Under the pieces are notes generated by a model. The model was not told the origin of the DNA and searched no databases. It was given only the letters and a program-made list of their open reading frames with translations. Positions 48,777 through 61,100 of a stretch of 64,000 bases of DNA are shown in pieces. The stretch lies in the NCBI GenBank assembly GCA_004335835.1, contig RWJK01001811.1, positions 62,001 to 126,000 of the forward strand. The letters run 5' to 3'. This DNA is from Scenedesmus sp. ARA3. Taxonomy: Eukaryota; Chlorophyta; Chlorophyceae; Sphaeropleales; Scenedesmaceae. The stretch's first letter is position 1, and each line of letters opens with the position of its first letter. The translations under genes and the position numbers were made by a program.

Positions 48777-49991
48777 ATGGAGTTCATGTCTGAGTTTGAT
48801 GCTGCTGCCACCTTTCTGCAACGCAGCGTGCTGTGCGCCTCGTATGCGGTGTGCTTGATGCTCCTGCACAGCATGGCGCCGGTGAACCTGCGCATGTGGC
48901 AGGCTTTCCTGCAACAGGTGGGGCGCAGCAGCAGCTGCAGCAGCAGCAGCAGCGGCAGCAGCAGCAGCAGCAGCAAGGAGCGTAGCTGTGTAAGGTTGGG
49001 AAACCGTTCGTGCCGTCAGCCATACAGTTGCTCTGTGCGGCTGTGCATGCATGCAGCAGTGCAGCGCGCACATCATTCTTGTAGCTACCTGGATGAGCTC
49101 AGGACAGCGTTGCTTTCAGGCAGTGTAGCGCGTGGCATGTAGAGTACAAGTATGTAAGGCCCTTGCATGTAGCGTTCATCTGAGTGAGGGATGCGTGGAT
49201 GCAGCAGCTGGGAGCCCAGCCTCACCCGGTCCCTGCTGCCCTGCGAGCATCCCAGGCGACACAACATAAAGAGTAACAGCGTGCATGCAGGTCAGACATT
49301 ACAAGCAAGCATATCGCAAACAAACAAGCATATTGCAACATAATGACACAACGCATGTGATAAAGCCTGATGCCTTCATTCTCTTGCATCTCGCTCTGCT
49401 GCTGCTGCTGCTGCTGCCATGCAGGTGCCGCTGGATGTATTCAAGTGGCAGCTGGCCGCGTTTGGCGGCGTGCTGCTGCTCAACATCATAAACCTGGTCT
49501 TCTGCTCCAACCCCGTGCAGTACAACTGCAACGTGCTGCTGGTGCTCATCCACAGCGTGGCCTTTGCCACAGACTGGCTCATTGAGGCGCAGAGCACCAG
49601 CCTGGTGCTTGGGCACAACGGCAGATTGTGAGTGGCACAGGGCTGTTACAGCAGCAGCAGCAGCAGCAGCAGCAGCCGGGTGCTGGGCCACATTGGCAGA
49701 CTGTGAACACAAAGCAGCTGGGCCATTGGGCATCAGCAGACATGCAGCTGCAAAGTTGTGGCAATGGTGAATTGGGATGGCACGACTGGTGCAGCTGCAG
49801 GCAGGCTGTCGCATGCAGCGCAGCATAGCAGCGCAGCGCGGCAGCGCACACCGGCATGCCTTGCAATGCTAAATAGACTCTCTCTCTCTACCCCAATGCT
49901 GCACCTGCTGTCGTTACACGCAACCGTACAGCCATCCAGCACTGATCCTGCCACCGACATTGCCGCCGCTGCTGCTGCTGCTGCTGCTGCC

Positions 49992-50030
<39 letters not shown>

Positions 50031-50035
50031 GCTGC

Positions 50036-50071
<36 letters not shown>

Positions 50072-53000
50072 GTGCAGCTTTGTGCCGCTGCGCTACGTGC
50101 AGTGGACGCACACCACGCCCACCATGATCCTGCTCATGTCGATGATGAGTGACCTGGCGCCGTGGCGCGTTGCGGCTGCTGTGGGTGGTGACCTGGTCAT
50201 GGTGGCGGCAGGGCTGGGCGCAAGCTGTAGCAGCGGCCCGCTGCAGGTGCGATGATGAGCAGATGAGCCATAACACAGTGCAGCCGCATCCGCACCCGCT
50301 TTCGCATGAGCATGGTGCTGACTCTGCTGGGCAGGGTGCCAGCTGGAGTAGCGGCCCGCTGCAGCACATCCTATGCAGGCGTAGGCAAACTAACCGCCCC
50401 ACAGGCGTGTATAGGCAAACACACCACAGGTGCTGGCTGGGCCGGGCGCATGCCGGAGCAGCGGCCCGCTGCAGGTGCGCCGCAGCAGCTTCGCATGCAT
50501 AGGCCAACGCAGCTGTACAGAAACACTGCGCCACAGGTGGTAAGAAGGCTGGTGCGAGCTGGAGCACCAGCATACCGGCCTTGCATGTGTCATTTGCTAT
50601 TCAAACAAGCACAATGGGCTGTGGTGTTGCATGGTAACACGGACACTGCTGCTGCTGCTGCTGCTGCAGGTGCTGCTGCTGCTGGTGTCATTCTCCGGCT
50701 TTGCTGTAGTGATGCGCGCCATCATGGACATGTTTGCGGGCGCCATCGCTGAGTCGTCTGCTGACGCAGCCTCGCGGCAGCTGCTGGGGCGCATGCTGGC
50801 GCTGACGCTGGTGGTGTGGAGCCTGTTCCCGCTGGTGTGGCTGCTGGGGCAGGCGGGGCTGGTCAGCCTGACTGTGGAGCAGGTGCGTGGTGCGGCTGGT
50901 GGGCTGGTGGGCTGGAGGGCTGGCGTGCTGGTGTGGCTGCTGGGGCAGGCGGGACTGGTCGCCTGTGCTTGTTGTCTTTGTGTGTGGCTGCCTGTTGCTG
51001 TGGGGCGCTGCCGATACTAGGCCTTGCCAGTAGAGCTCACGGCTGATGGTGATGCGCTGTGGCTGCCTGTTGCTGTGGGGCGCTGCCGATACTAGGCCTT
51101 GCCAGTAGAGCTCACGGCTGATGGTGATGCGCTGTGGCTGCCTGTTGCTGTGGGGCGCTGCCGACCAGGCCTTGCCATCAAGAGCTCACGGCTGATGGTC
51201 ATGCGCTGTGGCTGCTGCAGGTGCTGTGGGGCGCTGTGGCTGCGGTGTACAGTGGGCTGAAAGCGGGCATGTTGCATGTGCAGCAGTAGCTCATAGCTAT
51301 GCTGGATGTGCTGTGGCTGCTGCAGGTGCTGTGGGGCGCTGCCGACTATGGCGCCAAGGTGGTGTTCAGCAGCCACCTGTGGCAGAAGAACCTGTCCACG
51401 GTGCAGCAGCGGCGCGAGGCGGCGCAGGAGCTGATGGGCGTGCTGGACAGGTGGGGGTGCATGGACAGTAGATGGCAGTTGGGTGCGTGCATGCAGGCTA
51501 GCCCTAGATGTTGGTGGGGCTGCTGCGGAGCTGATGGGCGTGCTGGACAGGTGGGCGGGTGTGTCTGTGCGGCACTCTAAATGTTTGTGGCGGCTGTAGT
51601 GTGTTGCACGGCTGCAGACATGCATGCTGCAAGTGCGCCAGGAGCTGATGGGCGTGTTGGACAGGTGGGCGGCAGTGCCTGTGCGGCACTCTATAAGTGT
51701 TTGGCGGCTGTAGTGTGTCTTGCACGGCTGCAGACGCGCATGCTGCAAGTGCAGCAGGAGCTGATGGGAGTGCTTGACAGGTGGGCGGGTGTGCCTGTGC
51801 GGCACTTTAAATGTTTTTGGCGGCTGTAGTGTGTGTTGCGCAGCTGCAGACATGATGCCGCAAGTGCAGCAGGAGCTGATGGGCGTGCTGGACAGGTGGG
51901 CGGGTGTGTTTCAGGGGCACCTTGGGTGGTTGTGGCTGGTGGCTGCGGTGTACAGTGGGCTGCAGGCAGGCATGTTGCATGTGCAGCAGTAACTAATGGC
52001 TGTGCTTGACACGAAATGTAACCAGCATTCTTATGCTTACACCCTCAGCTATGCTGGATACGTGGGCAGGGGCTTGAGGGCTGTGGGTAAGGGACTGCGG
52101 GCTGCAGGTTGTCGTGGCGTTGCGGTGAGCATGGTACTCGCAGTGCGTGGCGACGTACATTGTACGATGTGCCTGCTGCAGCTGCCGCTGCAACTGGATC
52201 TGCCACGCCCCAGCTGCAAGGGGCTCTGCCGCGCAGACAGGCAGTGAGCCCGCACCCGCATGCATGTGCATGCTGGCTTCAGCTGCCTCATCCGTGGTCC
52301 CAGCGTCTGCTGCTGCCCATCAGCTGACCCCATTGCTTTTGTCTTGCTGCTGTGCTGCTGAGTGTGCTCTGATCGTGCTGCTGAGCGTGTTGCTGCGCTT
52401 TGTCGTGCTACCACGCTGTGTTGTTGCTGCCTCAGGCCGCACGGGCAAGGTACCTTATGGGATCCGTCCCCACGGATCAGTGAGGATGGTAGGAGGTGTG
52501 AAGGCGCATGGGGTATCCCCATCGTCACACACACCCCCTCCCTTGACTTACGCGGGTGGCGAGTTTTACCACACCACGCGTAGCTCATTCATTCATGCAT
52601 TGCTGTCTCGCCAGGGGCCTGCTGCTGGAGCGTGTGCGGGGCCTGGTGGCCAGCAAGGAGCGGCTGGTGTACGCGCTCAGCCACGAGCTGCGCGCACCCA
52701 TCAACGGCATGCTAGGTGCGCTGCATGGGCTTTGGCTGTTGGCCGCATGAACACACCGTGTAACCCCTCTATCTACAGCTGGTGGCATTGGGGGTGTCTT
52801 CTGAATGTCAGCAGTGCATCATAAGCACACAGGCAACTGGGCACATCTGTCAATGCGAGAGGTGCTTGTGCATGCCAACTGTGGCGGATGTTACTTTGTG
52901 GCTGGTGTGCGCGCTGACCCACGATCTGCGCGCACCCATCAACGGCATGCTAGGTGCGCTGGAGATGTGTGCGGGCTTTGGTGGCTGCTGGGGGTGTCTT

Positions 53001-55127
53001 CTGAATGTCAGCAGTGCATCACAAGCACACAGGCAACTGGGCACATCTGTCAATGCGAGAGGTGCTTGTGCATGCCAACTGTGGCGGATGTTGTGTTGTG
53101 GCTGGTGTACGCGCTGACCCACGAGCTGCGCGCACCCATTAAAGGCATGCTAGGTGCGGCGCAGCGCACACCTGTCTCGTTAATCGGGTGTGCACATGCA
53201 CATCACTTGCAGCAGGCTGATCCTTGTGCGTGCTAGGAGTGTCAAGCTACTTGCTCTGCAGTGCACGTCTCACCCATGAGCAGTGGTCGTGCACATCACC
53301 GGAAGCCGATGTGCTGTCGCGGGCTGAGGCCTGGTCTGCGGCCAGGCTGTGTTGCGCAGGAGTGCGCCACGCTGCTCACAAGGCACACACCTTCAGCACA
53401 TGTCACTCATCATTACCATGAAGTAGCACACACTGCTCCTCTGTGCTGCTGCTGCTGCTGCTGCTGCTGCATGGCACACGCCGGCTGCACCACCGATGCT
53501 GCACCTGCAGCGCTGGTGCAGGAGCTGCTGCACAACAAGACGCAGTCGGCCGCCAGCCGCACGCGCATGCTGCACATGATCCGCAGCAGCGCCACGTGCC
53601 TGCTCAACACCATCGACACCACGCTCTCGCACAACGGCGGCAGCGCTGGCGGCGCGGCTGGCCAGCACTCACGCAGGACACACAAGGTGGGTGGCCTGCT
53701 GCCAGCCGCCGCACAATGTTGCTGACTAAGCAAAGCAGCGATCAGAGGCGCCTAGGGCGTGTAGGGCCCCGCTCTTGCACTTGCTGTCAGCCAGTTGCAC
53801 CGCACATGCAGCAGCTGCTGCCATGGGTGGCTGCTGCCGGCACATGCTCACAGCGCATCAGCCAGCTGCGAGGCGTGCTTTGCTTGTGCTGGTTTGAATG
53901 TGTTGGCTGACGCAGGTTAGTTGCTCGTGGGAGTTTGGGTTCATATACATGTGCTGTGCTGGCTGCTGTATTGCCTGCTGTGCTGCCGGCTGTGCTGCAT
54001 GTGTGCAGGTGTACCTGTGGCGGGTGTGCGAGTCTGTGCTGCGGCTGACGCGGCCCATGGTCAAGGACAACGTGCGGCTGATCAACTGCATCAGCAGGGA
54101 CATGCCGCCAGTCAAGGGAGACAGCACGCGCCTCATGCAGGTGCGGTTGCAGCAGCCTGGCTCAGCACAGGTCGAGCACACATGCAGATGCTGTTGTGTG
54201 CAGCTGCAGCGGCTTGTGGAATGCGCAGGCCGCGCGCGCGTGTGCATGCTGTTTTGCGCTTTGCAACACGCTTGGATGACGCTTGCATATACATCCCTCC
54301 CAGCCATTTGCACACGCTGCTGCGGCGTGTTTGCAAGGGTTCAAAGGATCGGCCCACAGCCATTACCGCAGTGCTGCTGCTGCACTGCTGGGATGTGAAA
54401 CTGCTTTGCTTGCCGTGACTGCGCGCTCCTGTTTTGTCTTGCGCGGTGCGTTGCTTTTGCAGGTGCTGCTGAACCTGGTGTGCACCTGCCTCAAGTTCAC
54501 GCATGCCGGCGACGTGCGCGTGTCAGCCAGCCAGACGCACAGCGCGGCAAGCGTGGTGGTGGCAGACACGGGGCAGGGCATCCCGCCTGAGCAGCTGGCA
54601 CAGGCCCTGGACCCTTTTCAGCAGGTGAGGCTGCCACAAACTCCCCATGTTATCTGGGGCACAACTGCAAGTGCAGATTGACCAGGGCATAATCATGCAT
54701 TACAGGTGGGGGCTGGCACCAGCGCACTGCTGATGTCTTCAAACATTCATCACACATCCACCAACAGCTGGCACAGGCCCTGGAACCATTCCAGCAGGTG
54801 AGGCCGCCATGGACCTGGCTGTTCATGTGCGCGAGGGCTTTGCTGCTACTGCTGCTGTTGATGAATGTGTCGCCCCGCCCGAGCAGCTGGCGCATGTTAT
54901 ACCGGCCCGCGGGCCTCTTTCAGCAGGTGGGGTCGCCGTGCATTGAGTCTGAAGTCAGCAGGGTGGGTGACATGGATGCACCCATGCTGAGTGCGGCCTG
55001 GGAGCCTCTGGGATAGGGGCTGCATCCACCAAAGGCGCCTGCCTGGAGCTTGCTGCCTGCCTGATTCGGGTGAGCCTACACATCATGTTTACACCAGTGG
55101 TGATGCGCCCAGGACTATCCCTGCTTG

Positions 55128-55170
<43 letters not shown>

Positions 55171-58100
55171 TCTGGCGCGGGCGCCCGCCTGCCTGCACTG
55201 CCTGCCTGCTGGCGAGGGCGCTGACATGCGGCGCCGTGCTTGCTGAGTCTGCGTACGTGCTGCCTGCGCGCAGGCGGGTGAGGGCGCTGACGTGTGGGAC
55301 GTGTGCCGCAGCGGGCTTGCTCTTGCAGCTGTGAGCAGAGCACTGCGCTTGCTGAACTCCCTCCGCAAATCTCGCACGCTCGCTGAGCGCTGTGCTTGCT
55401 GAGTCTGCGTACGTGCTGTGTATGCTGCCTGCGCGCAGGCGGGCGAGGGCGCTGACGTGTGGGACGTGTGCCGCAGCGGGCTGGGACTGTACCTGGTGCA
55501 GCAGGCGCTCAGCAGCATGGGCAGCAGCATTGCTGCGGCCAGCGAGCCGGGCCGCGGCAGCAGCTTCTGCTTCGAGCTGCCGCTGGCGGACAGCGAGTGC
55601 GAGAGCGAGAGCGAGATGGAGACCGATATGTTCAGCGAGGCGGGCAGGTGAGGCAGCAGCAGCAGTAGCAGCAGCAGCAGCGGCAGCAGCAGGCATGCTC
55701 AGCAGGTCGGTCAGGTGCAGGCCAGCACTTGCAGCGACCGGAGATGCAGCGCATACGTCTTTATGGCGCTCCCATTGTAACAAGTGGTGCACCTGAGCAT
55801 GTGTGTCAGTTTGGGGTCCTTGGAAGGAATGCCGCGCATCATAGCTGTACCCGCAGCGCAGCAAGCTGCTCCACAGCGTGCTTGAACGCGTCATCAGGGG
55901 CAGCAGCTGCATCTGCACATGGTGTTCAATGGCTTCACGCACCCCTATTGGCTGCTGAGTTGTGTTACATATGTGTTACGTATGTGTCACATATGTGTTA
56001 CGTTCATTGCTGCTGCAGCCTACGCGCCAGCCTGGAGCTGGCTGACCTTGAGGGCCCAGGAGCGCGGGCAGCAGCGCCACGCAGCATGTTTGCGCCAGAT
56101 CCTTTGCAGGTAGGATGTGCAGCCACGTACCCGCTGCCGCCATGACGTGCCAGATAAATGCTTGCCAGCACCAACACAGGAGCTGAGCAGTCACGTCAGC
56201 CACAAGTCACTGGTGCAAGCGTTCACGAGCTCTCCCCAGCACTCACACCGCGTGTGCTGCAGTACCCACACATGTTTGACGGCACTCTCTCGTGTCTCAC
56301 CCACCCATGTTTCACAGCATCCTACTTTGCCACGTCGCTTGTGTGGTCTGTATCTGTGGCATCAGGCCAGCTACCTTACTCACTTGTAGCTGTGCCTTGC
56401 GCCGCACTTGCTGCAGTTCGGCGGGTCCAAGCACACTTCTGGCGACCTTTTGTCCACGCCAGCAGCAACAGCAGGCGGGCCGCGCCTGGGCTCCTTTTTG
56501 GGTAGCAGCAGCAGCGCACACCAAGGGCTGGCAGCAGCAACAGACAGCAGCACTGCAGCAAGCAGCACTTGCGGCTCCGGGGAGCAAGAGGCGACAGCAG
56601 CAGCAGCAAGCAACACTAGTGCAGCTGCTTCTGCATCAGCACAGGCGGAGTGCAGCCAGCAGCAGGCACTGACGGCAAGGGCCAGCGAGGGTACAGCAGC
56701 AGCGCAAGAGCAGGCTGCTGGCAGCCCTGATGCTGCTGCTGGTGGGGTGCTGCCAATGAAGCCTTGCCATCGCAGCGTGCATGGCGGCGTCATCCAGGTG
56801 GGCTTGGAGCCAGAGCCAGCAGCAACTCCAGGGCATGTGTGAGTAGCGGCAGCCAGCAGCAGCTCCAGGGCATGTGTGAGCAGCAGCAGCCAGCAGCAGC
56901 TCCAGGGCATGTGTGAGCAGCAGCAGCCAGCGGCTGGATGCTGCCGCTCAGCAGCTGTCATGTGACGCCGGCTGCGCTGTGCGTGCTGCTGCAGCTGCTA
57001 CCACTGCCACTGTGTGTTGCTGCCTGTCGCTGCATGCCACTGCTTGCCACTGCATGCCCACTCAGCTGCAGGCGCCTAGCCACCTGCAAGCCAGCGCAAT
57101 GCATCAACGTGCGCCGCCGCTGAAAGGTTCTAGTTTGTCTGCAGCCGTATCCCAACGCTTGTATCATTAAAGTGCGCACGTAATCTGCATGTTGCGTATG
57201 GCTGCAGGTGCTGTCTGTCGATGACGACCCAGTCAACCAGCTAGTGGCCAGCACTGCGCTGCGCAGCCACAAGTGGGAGGTTGTCAAGTGCATGAGTGGC
57301 GCCGAGGTAGGGCATGAACGTGCTTGGCCATTCACCAGTTACGGCTGCAGTGTGCCGATGGCAATACTGCATTCCAAGCTGTCTTAGACAGCGGCCGCTG
57401 GCGGGTTCTATGTGCAGACATCAGAGTCAGAGTGGCAGTCTCCTGGCGCCCACTCCTGCATGCTTGCACTTACTCAGGTCCAGGGTTGCCGCGCTTAAAA
57501 GTTCAATTCATTTTGCAAGCGGCATGCATGCCGCTCCCTCCCACATCCGTGCTAGCTGCTAGCCCACCAGCAGCACTACGTGGCTGAACTGGGTACTGCT
57601 GGAGGTGATGCAGCGCCGCTGATGCGCGGCCTGTTGCAACAGCTGCGCAGTGTTGCTGGCGTTATGGTGCAGCGACGTGCTTGCACTGATGCTGACGCAC
57701 TACAGCCTGATGCATGCTGACGTGTATAATCTGCAGGCGCTGGCCTATCTGGAGCGTAGCTGTGCAGTGTTGCCGGACCTGGTGCTGCTGGACGTGATGA
57801 TGCCCGCCATGAGCGGCTACGAGGTGGCGGCACGCCTGCGCACCAGCTACCCCAGCAGCCTGCTGCCCATCATCATGGTGAGCGCGTGCCTTGATACGCT
57901 GAACGTTTTCATTATGCTGTGGATGTGGGTGTTGCGTCTTTGTGGCGAGGTGGCGGCGCGCCTGCGCACCAGCTACCCCAGCAGCCTGTTGCCCATCATC
58001 ATGGTAAGCGCGTGAAACTGTTTGATTGCGTCAGTTTGTGCGCGAGTGAGTGACAGACACTGGCATCATCATGGTGAGCGCTCGTGTTGTTGTGTTCTGC

Positions 58101-61100
58101 GTCTGCTGTGGCTGTTGGTTGTGTGTCGCTGTGTCAATTCCTGCGCACCAACTGCCACAGCAGCTACCTCATAGGGCGAGCAGTCCTTCATCACGGTGAG
58201 CGCACGCCTTCAGATCACAGGTGTGTTTGTCTTGTGTTCTTATGGTTGCTCTGATTTTATATGGAGGTTTGGTGCTGTGCCCGCGCACCAACTGCTCGTC
58301 CACCCTGCCGCCGATCACCTTGATGGTGAGCATGCGCTGCTGGTGTTGGCGTTTGTTGCTTTCCATGTGTTTGCTTGTTGCCTGCTGCATGCCTGCTGCC
58401 TGTCAGGATGGCCAGAGTCTGATGCTGGGAATGTTGGTGTCCACGTTCTGTTGATGTCTGTGCCACAGCACCCTGATGTGCACTCGCTCGTGTTGGTGCG
58501 TGCCACTGGTGCGCGTGCACTGCATGCGTTGGTGAAGAGTGTTGTTCTGTTTACATGCGCGCGCGTGCGCGTGGATGCACATGTGTGTTCCTTCTGCATG
58601 CGCGTCCGTGCTCATGTGTGTGATGGTTTGACAATTTGTGAGCGCAGCGCGCATGCCTCTGCCTGCAGCTGTTGCACATGTGTGCAAGCGCAGAGCTGTG
58701 TGCAAGTGCGCGCGCGGGAATGTGTGTATGTGCCTGCAACAATGTTTGTGCGTGCGCGGGCTTTTGTGTATGTGCGCACGCTTGCGCGTGGTGTCGTGAT
58801 TGTTATCTTTGCAGTGCAACGCGTGCACGCATGTGATGCTCAAGAGCTGCAGTTGATGCACGTGTATGAGGGTGACGTGCTTATTTCGTGTGCACATTGG
58901 TGCTTGCATGTGCGTGCATAATATATGTGCATGCGAGCATGCTGTCGCGTGCTTTTATGTGTGCATTGTTTGCTTTGGCAGGTGCATGCAACGCGTGTGC
59001 ACACACAGGCATTTTTGCGTCATCTATTCAGTGATGCCTGTTTGTGCAGCTGCTTGTTTGCTTGCGCGCGTGGGTGCGTATGTGTGTACGTGTACTCCTT
59101 GTGCATGCGGTCCCGTGCGCATGTTCAGGCATCTGCAATGTTGACTAAGGAATTTGTGCGCGCATGCGTTGCGCGCTGGGCATGATACCTATAGCTGCAA
59201 GTGATGCATGCATGCACTCTTTTGTGTGCCGTGCAGTGCATGTGAAGTGCTTGTTGGTGTTCACGCGGGCTCCCTGGCGTGAGCAATACATGCTTGCATG
59301 CATTGCATGTTTATGCATGTTTGCTTGAGCGTGACTGCATGATTGTGCAGATGAATTCCTGGTGCATCCGCATCCGCGTGCGTTCTCATGCGTGTGCAAT
59401 GTTTGCAGCAAAACGGTGCGCGCATGCAAGCGTTTTTTATGCTTCCAAACGCGTGCGTGTTGCGGTGATGCCTGCGCCGCAGTCGGTGACTGATGCGTGT
59501 TCTAGCAAGGTTGAAGTGCTTGTTTGCATGCTTGCATGCGCACATGGACACTCTCTTGTTTGTCTGTGTGTGCGCGCATGCACACAAGCACTTCACTGGC
59601 ATTGCGCGCATCTTGTGTCGACACCTGCTTCACTACACGCGTGGACGTGTTGCACACACATGTTTCACGAGCACAATGCACTTGCGAGAGCACGTGCCGA
59701 TCTATAGACATGCGCGTAACGGTCTCGTGCGTGCGCGCCCACCCTTATGCTGTCTTGTGTTTGCAACATCTGGTTTACAACTTGCACAGCGTGCATACGC
59801 CCCAGGTTATGGCTATGCTCACAATTGTTGCTTGCGCGCTTGTATCCCTATGCGCGCGCGCTCGAAAGTACACTCGTAACAGTTTGTGTTGAACTGATTG
59901 CAAGCGTGTTTGCCTATATTCACAACTGGCGCGGGTGTGCGCTAATGGGGTGCTTGTCGCATGCACACACACGTGCATGGAAAGGTTGCGCATGTGTGTG
60001 GGTGCGCGCGCGCGTGGTACCAATTGCTGTCATACGCGTGCGCGCATCCCACATGAGCACCTGCTCATGCCTATGCAAGCAACTGATGTGCGCGTGTGCA
60101 GGTGAAGTGTTTGCATGCGCGTGAGAGCGCGTGGACGTGTGTACGTGGATTTGCGTACGCGCACGCATTTAGTTCTGCTGTCATTGCTTGCGCGCAGCGC
60201 GAGTATGCCAGTTGTCTGTGTGTCAGCGATTGAAACAGTGTATGCGTGCGAAGTTCTTGTTGTCGCAATATGCCATGCTGACGTGCACAGGCGTGCATGC
60301 GATGCTCATCCATGTGCGCGAGTGCGCGAGCATGCTGACATGCACGTGATTTGTCATCGCACGCGTACGGATGCAAACGCGCGCTTGTGTCAATGCCGTG
60401 CGATTGAAGTTGCAGCTGTCATGCGCGCTTGTGTGCAGATGAAGGCGCTTTTGGCTTGTGTGCTTGCGCGCGCGTAGCTTGCTCGTGGATGAGCACGTGT
60501 GTTACTGTGTACTCATGCTCTTGCGCGCGCAGCGTTTGCTTTGAAACGCGTGCGCACACCGCACATCTGTACATTGCGGTGTATGCAGCTCCTGATTTGT
60601 CCACGGGTGAAGTGCTTTGGTACATGCGCGCTGCGTGTGTGGATGCGCTTGAGTTTTGGGTGCTTACGCGTGTGCTTTGGCGCGTACAGCGGTTGCTCTG
60701 AAACATGCGCTCACACCATATACGCGTTTGTTGACTGAGACTCTTCAACTCATCAGGAACTCTTTTGATGTTGCGTTGTGCTTGTGTGCATGCACGCCTG
60801 GATGCGGGTGCGTCTTCCTTCCCTTGCATGCGTGCACCCTGCGCTCGTGCACGTGTTTATTTTGCGAGATTCTGGCAACTCAATCGGGAGTCTGCGGGCG
60901 GGATGTGTGCGGGCGAATTGCTTGCGTACATGCGCACGTGGATGCATGAGTTTGTCTGTGGTTATGTGTGTGCTTGCTCAATGGTCTGCTGCGAAAGCGT
61001 GCATGCGCTCATGGGGCGTCCGTTGATCGCTACGCCTGCAGCGTACCAGGGGTCGTGTGGGCAAAGCACTTCTCTGCGCAACAATGCATCACGTTGAGTG

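Larger units (their letters stand above)
48777..51450 (+). other. Microbial rhodopsin module of the HKR-type protein
   Basis: Residues about 1-283. An extra hydrophobic segment (FLQRSVLCASYAVCLMLLH) precedes helices A (VFKWQLAAFGGVLLLNIINL) and B (NVLLVLIHSVAFATDWLI). Helix C is RYVQWTHTTPTMILL, D is VAAAVGGDLVMVAAGLG, E is LLLLVSFSGFAVVMRAI, F is VVWSLFPLVWLLGQ (matching the W-x-x-(Y/F)P-x-x-W of bacteriorhodopsin helix F), and G is DYGAKVVF with the retinal Schiff-base Lys (K253). The helix-C carboxylate equivalent to bacteriorhodopsin Asp85 is Gln (Q123), the Asp96 position is Leu, and the Asp212 equivalent (D249) is kept. Absorption and photocycle cannot be predicted from this. Confidence 0.88.
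52615..55647 (+). other. Histidine kinase module
   Basis: Residues about 284-543. The phosphoacceptor H-box is YALSHELRAPINGMLG with H307. The ATP-binding part has RLMQVLLNLVCTCLKFT (N-box), DTGQGIPPEQL (G1), LDPFQQ (F-box) and SGLGLYLVQQ plus GRGSSFCFELPL (G2 and end). In the N-box the Asn that normally precedes Ala-x-Lys-Phe is Thr, so Mg-ATP binding may be weakened. An acidic Glu/Ser tail (SECESESEMETD) leads into the next module. Confidence 0.85.

Noticed and set aside
52896..53165. Mutually exclusive H-box exons
   Set aside because: The two extra copies keep the donor but lack a nearby acceptor, and one has changed residues, so ghosts are the simpler reading.
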